From: Candidatus Dadabacteria bacterium
GTDB lineage: Bacteria; Desulfobacterota_D; UBA1144; Nemesobacterales; Nemesobacteraceae
Direction: 5' to 3'
NCBI GenBank assembly: GCA_022826905.1
Contig: JAJDUA010000018.1
Span: 1-59,056 of the forward strand
Length of the DNA stretch: 59,056 nt
Shown here one piece after another: positions 54,419 through 59,056 of this stretch; position 1 is the stretch's first letter, and each line of letters begins with the position of its first letter. The notes below the pieces were generated by a model, which was not told the origin of the DNA, did not search any database, and saw only the letters and a program-made list of their open reading frames with translations. The translations under genes and the position numbers were made by a program.

Positions 54419-54476
54419 CGTTATCGTTTGGTTTTTTTCGGCCTTTTAATTATCCTTACTCTCGGTATTTTGTCCC

Positions 54477-54932
54477 ATGAGAATACTTGTCATCAACGGT
54501 CCTAATCTCAACATGCTGGGCAAGAGGGAACCTGAAATTTACGGAAGTCTTACCCTTCCTGAGATTGAATCTTTTCTTTCTTCGAACACCGATTCCGTGG
54601 GTGGAGATGTCGGTCTTTCCTTTTTTCAGTCGAATTCAGAAGGGGAGATAGTCACCGCCATACAGGATGCCTACGGAAAGTTCGACGGAATAATCATAAA
54701 CCCCGGTGCCTATACCCATACAAGCGTAGCCATAAGGGATGCCATACTCTCAACCGGAATGCCTGTTGTGGAAGTTCATATTTCCAACATATACAAAAGG
54801 GAGGACTTCAGGCAGAAATCGTTTATCTCGGGAGTATCGCTCGGCGTGGTGTCGGGCTTCGGTGCCCGCAGTTATTATCTGGGGCTTGTGGGTCTGCTTG
54901 AACACCTGAGGAAAGAGAGTGCCTCTTCCTGA
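54477..54932 (+). CDS. aroQ: Type II 3-dehydroquinate dehydratase
   Basis: The 151-residue enzyme performs the third step of the shikimate pathway. The N-terminal [18 protein letters not shown] holds the catalytic tyrosine (Tyr22). [26 protein letters not shown] and [11 protein letters not shown] (catalytic histidine) follow. It normally assembles as a dodecamer. It sits between the TPR-like gene and recJ. Confidence 0.96.
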   Translation: MRILVINGPNLNMLGKREPEIYGSLTLPEIESFLSSNTDSVGGDVGLSFFQSNSEGEIVTAIQDAYGKFDGIIINPGAYTHTSVAIRDAILSTGMPVVEVHISNIYKREDFRQKSFISGVSLGVVSGFGARSYYLGLVGLLEHLRKESASS

Positions 54933-54953
54933 ATTCCTCCCCGCGGAATTCTT

Positions 54954-56660
54954 ATGAAGAAAAGAAAATGGGCAGTAGCAAAACCCGCCAAAGGGCCGGT
55001 TGAGAAGATTTCGGCAAAGCTCGGCATCCTGCCGATAACCGCGGGACTTCTGGTAAACAGAGGAATACGTTCGGCTCAGGACGCCGAGGCGTTTCTTTCT
55101 GCCTCTCTCTCGGATTTGCCTTCTCCCTTCCTGATGAAAGGCATGGAGGAGGCGGTGGCGCGTCTTTGCAGGTGCGTTTACGAAAAGGAGAAAATCGCCG
55201 TTTACGGAGACTACGATGTTGACGGTGTCACGGCGACCTCTCTTCTGACGAGTTTTCTGAGAGCCCTCGGCTGCGACGTTACCTACTATATTCCCGACAG
55301 GTTCAAAGAGGGCTACGGAGTAAACTCCAAGGCGCTTCGCGATCTTAAGCAAAGGCAGGTAAACCTCGTAATCTCGGTTGACTGCGGAATCACGGCCGTG
55401 GATGAAGTGGCGCAGGCGCGCATGCTGGGAATGGATTTCATAGTCACGGACCATCACAGCTTCTGTGGCCAGTTGCCCGAGGCTGTAGCCGTTCTCAATC
55501 CCCGTCAGGCGGACTGCAGGTACCCGGGAAAAGAGGTTTCGGGCGTCGGGGTAGCATTTAACCTCGCTCTTGCCCTTAGGAGAACCCTAAGGGAGGAGGG
55601 ATTCTTCGAGACCGTCGAGGAACCTAACATGGGGGATTTTCTTGATCTTGTTTCGCTTGGGACGATCTCTGACCGCGTACCGGTGGGGAACGTGAACAGG
55701 ATCATGCTGAAAGAAGGTCTTAAAAGAATGCGGAGTCCCAAGCGCTTGGGGCTGTGGGCCCTTAAGGAGGTAAGTGGCATAGGCGATGGCATAGAGGTGT
55801 TTGATCTCGGTTTTCGTCTTGGTCCCAGGATAAATGCGGCGGGGAGGCTTGATTCCGCGGACAAGGCGGTTGAGCTTCTTCTCGCCCAAAGAGAAGAGGA
55901 CGCTTTTTCGCTCGCGGAATTTCTTGACAAACGCAACTTCGAGCGCCGTGGTATTGAAGAGAGAATACTGCGCGACGCGACGCAGATGGTTGAGTCGATG
56001 CCTGAGCACTCAAACAGCAATTCCCTTGTTCTCTCGTCTCGCGAATGGCACAGGGGAGTCGTAGGCATAGTGGCTTCCTCATTGGCCGGATCTTACGGAA
56101 AACCCGCTTTTCTCATCTCTGTAGACGAAAACGGCATGGGCAGAGGAAGCGGGAGATCCTTCGGAGGAATCAACATATTCTCCGTTCTCTCAAAGTGCGG
56201 GGATCTTCTCGTTGAGTTCGGCGGACACGCCTACGCGGCAGGGGTGACGGTCCTCGAGGAAAAGATTGATCTTTTCAGGGACCGGTTCTCAGAGGAGCTT
56301 GAAAAAAGCGGTCAGAAACCTGAAAGCAGGATTGATATAGATTCAGAAATCAGCCTTTCTTCCATAGATGACACCCTTGTTTCCGAGATTGAAAGCCTCT
56401 CGCCTTTCGGAGAAGGGAATCCCGAACCTCTTTTTCTCCTGAAGGCCGTTCAAGTAGCGAGTCAGAAGTTGCTTAAGAACCAGCATCTTATGTTTAGGAT
56501 TAGAGAGAACGGCTCTGAGTTCAACTGCATCTGGTTTTACGCTTCCCAAAAGCGTCTTCCCAAAGAGGTAGATCTGGTCTTCGCTCTGCGTTTTAATATC
56601 CGAAAAGGGGAAAGGGAACCGCGCCTTTTCATAAAGGATGCGAGGGATCCCCTTCGGTGA
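54954..56660 (+). CDS. recJ: Single-stranded-DNA-specific exonuclease RecJ
   Basis: The 568-residue DHH-family 5'-3' exonuclease acts in recombination and mismatch repair. Motifs are GDYDVDGVTATSLL (85-98), SVDCGITA and the DHH in VTDHHSF, then GPRINAAGR, and GGHAYAAGV in the DHHA1 part. The C-terminal OB-fold region is present. Length is typical. Confidence 0.95.
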   Translation: MKKRKWAVAKPAKGPVEKISAKLGILPITAGLLVNRGIRSAQDAEAFLSASLSDLPSPFLMKGMEEAVARLCRCVYEKEKIAVYGDYDVDGVTATSLLTSFLRALGCDVTYYIPDRFKEGYGVNSKALRDLKQRQVNLVISVDCGITAVDEVAQARMLGMDFIVTDHHSFCGQLPEAVAVLNPRQADCRYPGKEVSGVGVAFNLALALRRTLREEGFFETVEEPNMGDFLDLVSLGTISDRVPVGNVNRIMLKEGLKRMRSPKRLGLWALKEVSGIGDGIEVFDLGFRLGPRINAAGRLDSADKAVELLLAQREEDAFSLAEFLDKRNFERRGIEERILRDATQMVESMPEHSNSNSLVLSSREWHRGVVGIVASSLAGSYGKPAFLISVDENGMGRGSGRSFGGINIFSVLSKCGDLLVEFGGHAYAAGVTVLEEKIDLFRDRFSEELEKSGQKPESRIDIDSEISLSSIDDTLVSEIESLSPFGEGNPEPLFLLKAVQVASQKLLKNQHLMFRIRENGSEFNCIWFYASQKRLPKEVDLVFALRFNIRKGEREPRLFIKDARDPLR

Positions 56661-56691
56661 AGCCAAATAGTTTTCTTGTTCTTTAGCAACC

Positions 56692-58179
56692 TTATATCAA
56701 CTGTAACTGTCTCGAGGTTTTACTGATGCTGTATTTATACTCGTTTCCCAATTCCTCCAGTAGTCCGTCAATATCCAAGGATCTAAGCAACTGAACTGTG
56801 ATCGGTCTTTTGCTATCCCAAAAGATAAAAGACCTGTAAAAGATGTTTGCCGTGTTTGAGTTAAGCAAATCCGCTAATCGATGAGATTCTTCGGCATTAT
56901 CCATGGCAATAAAGTTTACAGTGTCATCAAATACAACGGTTTTGCCCTCATAAGGACCTACAACAAAAAACTCAAGTTTTTTGTAGAGGGCAGCAATAGC
57001 CACTTTCCAATTGCTGAATGTATAGTCTCCAACTCCAAAGACAGAGAATCTCGGCTTGCCTTTGTATATTGAACTTACTCTTTGGTCTAGCAGGTCACCG
57101 TATTTTATCAGATATTCTAGAGTCTTAGGTGCCGTCTCTGCCAAATATTTTGTTTTCTGTCCGATCCTTGTTTGCGGAACTAACATGAATTTTTTAGGGG
57201 GTCTTCCATTTGTTAGATCAGAACCCTTCAACAATGGGTAAAGACATAAGTCTTCAAGCTCGTTTGTTTCGCCAAGCCCGTTTACGTATAAACCTTCCCC
57301 TATTTTTTCCAATTCCATGACTCTTGAGCAGTCATGCTTAATACCGGTTCTCCATTTGTAATGTTGGCTGTCTTCAATCAGGTGTTTTGTCTCTTCGTAG
57401 CCGTGAATGTCAGCGACTAGAAAACAATCGCGCAGTCCTATTGTCTGAATGGGATTATCCGCTTCTATATGATTATAGACTTTGCAGTCTTTGTGTTTTC
57501 TATCGGAGGAAGTTACGGTCAGCAGGCATGCGTCAGCGGAAATCTGGAAATGAAGTTTTGAGTCAATGAGATGCATGGTGGCGACTTCCATTCTCTTGTC
57601 GTGTTTCCATGCATTCAATAGGACTTTTCTTGCAACCGAAGTTTTACATAACATTGCTACTGTTCCCTGCTTTTTTTGGAGCCATTCAATCATCCGGTTG
57701 ATCATCCATTCCGATATGTCGAAATTGCTTTTCCCGGTTAAAGCATCCAAGCCTTTCATTTTTTTATGGTTGAGTTTTACAGGCAGATTGTCGCTTCTTA
57801 ATTGACCAAGCTGTGAGTTTGTAACCCATGGCGGATTTCCTACTACCAAGATAGGCTCCGGCAGATTATCCAAGTCAGATTCCCAGTCTTTAGAGAAAAA
57901 ATCGGCTGTCTCAACTCTGGTTGGAATGGAGACGTCGTAATCTGATAACTGGTTTTTCAATACCTCAATGTAGTAGTTGTCGATGTCACAGGCATACCCC
58001 TCTCTTACTTCGTCAAACACACTCAGTGCTTCAATGAAAAAAGTGCCTACACCACAAGTTGGTTCAATTAAGCTTTTTGGTGCTACATTGTTTGTTTTTA
58101 AAAATCTACAGACTTGCTGAACCAACCCTTCTGGAGTCTGAAAATCACCGTACTCTGCTTTCTTGGTATTTCTGGCCAT
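56692..58179 (-). CDS. N6-adenine DNA methyltransferase of a type II-like restriction-modification system
   Basis: The 495-residue enzyme starts at the ATG 58179. Motif X is represented by GDFQTPEGL (11-19), the SAM motif I is EPTCGVGTFF (39-48), and the catalytic motif IV is NPPW (115-118). The remaining 350 residues should contain the target-recognition region. The order X-I-IV is that of the gamma class. The recognition sequence is unknown. It lies five bases behind the endonuclease gene. A and T content is higher than in the core genes, which fits acquisition. Confidence 0.85.
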   Translation of the reverse strand: MARNTKKAEYGDFQTPEGLVQQVCRFLKTNNVAPKSLIEPTCGVGTFFIEALSVFDEVREGYACDIDNYYIEVLKNQLSDYDVSIPTRVETADFFSKDWESDLDNLPEPILVVGNPPWVTNSQLGQLRSDNLPVKLNHKKMKGLDALTGKSNFDISEWMINRMIEWLQKKQGTVAMLCKTSVARKVLLNAWKHDKRMEVATMHLIDSKLHFQISADACLLTVTSSDRKHKDCKVYNHIEADNPIQTIGLRDCFLVADIHGYEETKHLIEDSQHYKWRTGIKHDCSRVMELEKIGEGLYVNGLGETNELEDLCLYPLLKGSDLTNGRPPKKFMLVPQTRIGQKTKYLAETAPKTLEYLIKYGDLLDQRVSSIYKGKPRFSVFGVGDYTFSNWKVAIAALYKKLEFFVVGPYEGKTVVFDDTVNFIAMDNAEESHRLADLLNSNTANIFYRSFIFWDSKRPITVQLLRSLDIDGLLEELGNEYKYSISKTSRQLQLI

Positions 58180-58184
58180 TGCTT

Positions 58185-58784
58185 TTACTTCAATAAGTTG
58201 TGTACTCCTTTGACACTCCCGGCCACTTCGATTATACGGCCATACTGTAATCTCCATTGCAGAGCGTTTGAAATAGTCAGGTAGCCTTGTTCAGGTTTTT
58301 TATTAAGAAGTTCCTCCGCAATCTTGTTCGCTTGGATATCATCAACGGGCAAACTTCTCTCATACATAAATGCGATAAGATCATCGCTGTTGCCGTCGTT
58401 TTCTAGTATCTGGCGTATCCCTTTGGTGGTTTGGTAATCACCAGTAATTTCTTTTTCCACAAAGACCGTGTGTAGAAAATTCAGACGACCGGTTTTATTC
58501 TTATGATCGTCAATTTTTTCGTAAACGAAAACCAGAAGAGAGTATCCCAATCCATAAATTTTTTGTTCTGCTGATCTGTAAGGACAGGATGATTGAGGCT
58601 GTTTTATGCTTGTGACCTTGATGTCAATTTCCAAGCTTGGGAAATCAATTCCTTTTGCGGAACTTCCAAATTTGAATTTGTAGTTTTCAGCAAGATACTC
58701 CCTGAACTTATGTTCAATAAAAGTACCTACTATAGCATCAGTTTTGTATTGATGGATACAGCGATTTAAGTTTGATTCTCGCAT
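58185..58784 (-). CDS. Restriction endonuclease, PD-(D/E)XK type, 5' end disrupted by an IS
   Basis: A nuclease-like core is visible: TFIEHKFREYL, then GSSAKGIDFPSLEIDIKVTS with the metal-binding Asp and the D-I-K triad, then QSSCPYRS. It precedes the methylase by five bases, as a cognate endonuclease would. The conserved part begins only where the IS630 transposase ends (near 58738). The ATG used here (58784) lies inside the transposase gene in another frame and has a ribosome-binding site touching it. The original start was probably lost, so activity is uncertain. Confidence 0.6.
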   Translation of the reverse strand: MRESNLNRCIHQYKTDAIVGTFIEHKFREYLAENYKFKFGSSAKGIDFPSLEIDIKVTSIKQPQSSCPYRSAEQKIYGLGYSLLVFVYEKIDDHKNKTGRLNFLHTVFVEKEITGDYQTTKGIRQILENDGNSDDLIAFMYERSLPVDDIQANKIAEELLNKKPEQGYLTISNALQWRLQYGRIIEVAGSVKGVHNLLK

Positions 58785-59056
58785 CCTCCGTCGTAAAACG
58801 CCAATCCACCCTGTTTCCATTTTCATTGCGTCGCTCCTGCCACGCACTCACCTCTCGCCGCAGAGTTTCCCGATCCGGGATGCGACGGTCAAGACACTGC
58901 CGCCTTAGAACTCCTATCTCTATCTCCGCCATGTTAAGCCAACTCCCATGCTTCGGAGTGTAATGAATCTCAAGCCTCTCTATAATCCTCCGCGCCTCTT
59001 TCGGCGAAAACGCCTTGTAAAGAGACGCCGGTCTATGAGTGTTCAAATTGTCCATA
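58738..59056 (-). mobile_element. IS630-family transposase, C-terminal part (runs off window)
   Basis: The 106-residue part includes the second DDE aspartate in MDNLNTH and the final glutamate in YTPKHGSWLNMAEIEIGVL, followed by the usual RRIPD, NRVDWRFTTEDARIKLKSLYP end. The N-terminal part lies right of the window. IS630/Tc1-type elements insert at TA. The end of the element was not located precisely. Confidence 0.88.

Noticed and set aside
1-59056. CRISPR arrays, tRNA and rRNA genes
   Set aside because: No regularly spaced repeats, cloverleaf-like stretches or rRNA-like segments were seen in any gap; all gaps but one are under 300 bases.

Overview
This 59,056-base window is almost entirely chromosomal core genome from a Gram-negative bacterium. 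The envelope genes show this: a TolQ/TolR/TolA set, a MurE with the DNPR signature for meso-diaminopimelate, and a complete division and cell-wall (dcw) cluster. The Tol set, the APS-type CysH, an FtsI with a C-terminal PASTA domain, and a TrmD fused to a second methyltransferase domain recall Desulfobacterota, Nitrospinota or Dadabacteria-like lineages. That placement is an inference, and no 16S rRNA or tRNA gene was found to settle it. Genes are tightly packed, with many 1-17 base overlaps (ATGA, GTGA, TTGA), and UUG starts are common.

Layout. 1-5.2 kb: the edge of a thiolase-like gene, a luciferase-family flavin oxidoreductase, then on the minus strand pyrE, a PiT-family permease and cysH, and a divergent GT-C-type membrane protein. 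5.2-6.2 kb: a hicAB toxin-antitoxin module with its own promoter and operator. 6.2-14.6 kb: thrC, acyP, a metallo-hydrolase, an ftsB-like gene, rsmA, dacB, polA and a methyltransferase. 14.7-19.0 kb: the ffh-rpsP-khpA-rimM-trmD-rplS translation and targeting operon. 19.0-24.7 kb (minus): tolQ-tolR-tolA-phosphatase-argS-SPOR protein, then a CDP-alcohol phosphatidyltransferase. 25-28.3 kb (minus): yebC-ruvC-ruvA-ruvB. 28.8-35.1 kb (plus): rho, an IS5-type remnant, a chlorite-dismutase-family protein coupled to ftsY, then ribD-nadD-rsfS. 35.1-51.5 kb (minus): mraZ-rsmH-ftsL-ftsI-murE-murF-mraY-murD-ftsW-murG-murC-murB-ftsQ-ftsA-ftsZ, with no ddl. 51.7-56.7 kb (plus): an unknown gene, murJ, a TPR-like protein, aroQ and recJ. 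56.7-59.1 kb (minus): a type II-like methylase and endonuclease pair whose 5' end abuts an IS630-family transposase running off the window.

Functionally, the dcw cluster builds lipid II and assembles the divisome. MurJ, which flips lipid II, lies on the other side of the mraZ control region. Accessory DNA is limited to hicAB, the IS5 remnant and the restriction/IS630 edge.

No wholly new system is evident. The points most worth following are candidate MraZ boxes upstream of mraZ, a 65-base near-perfect inverted repeat upstream of tolQ, a chlorite-dismutase-like protein coupled to ftsY that lacks an arginine at the expected position, a TrmD-SPOUT fusion with altered conserved residues, a probable AUA start for rsfS, and small overlapping ORFs behind hicB. 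Promoters and binding sites were read by eye and are predictions only.
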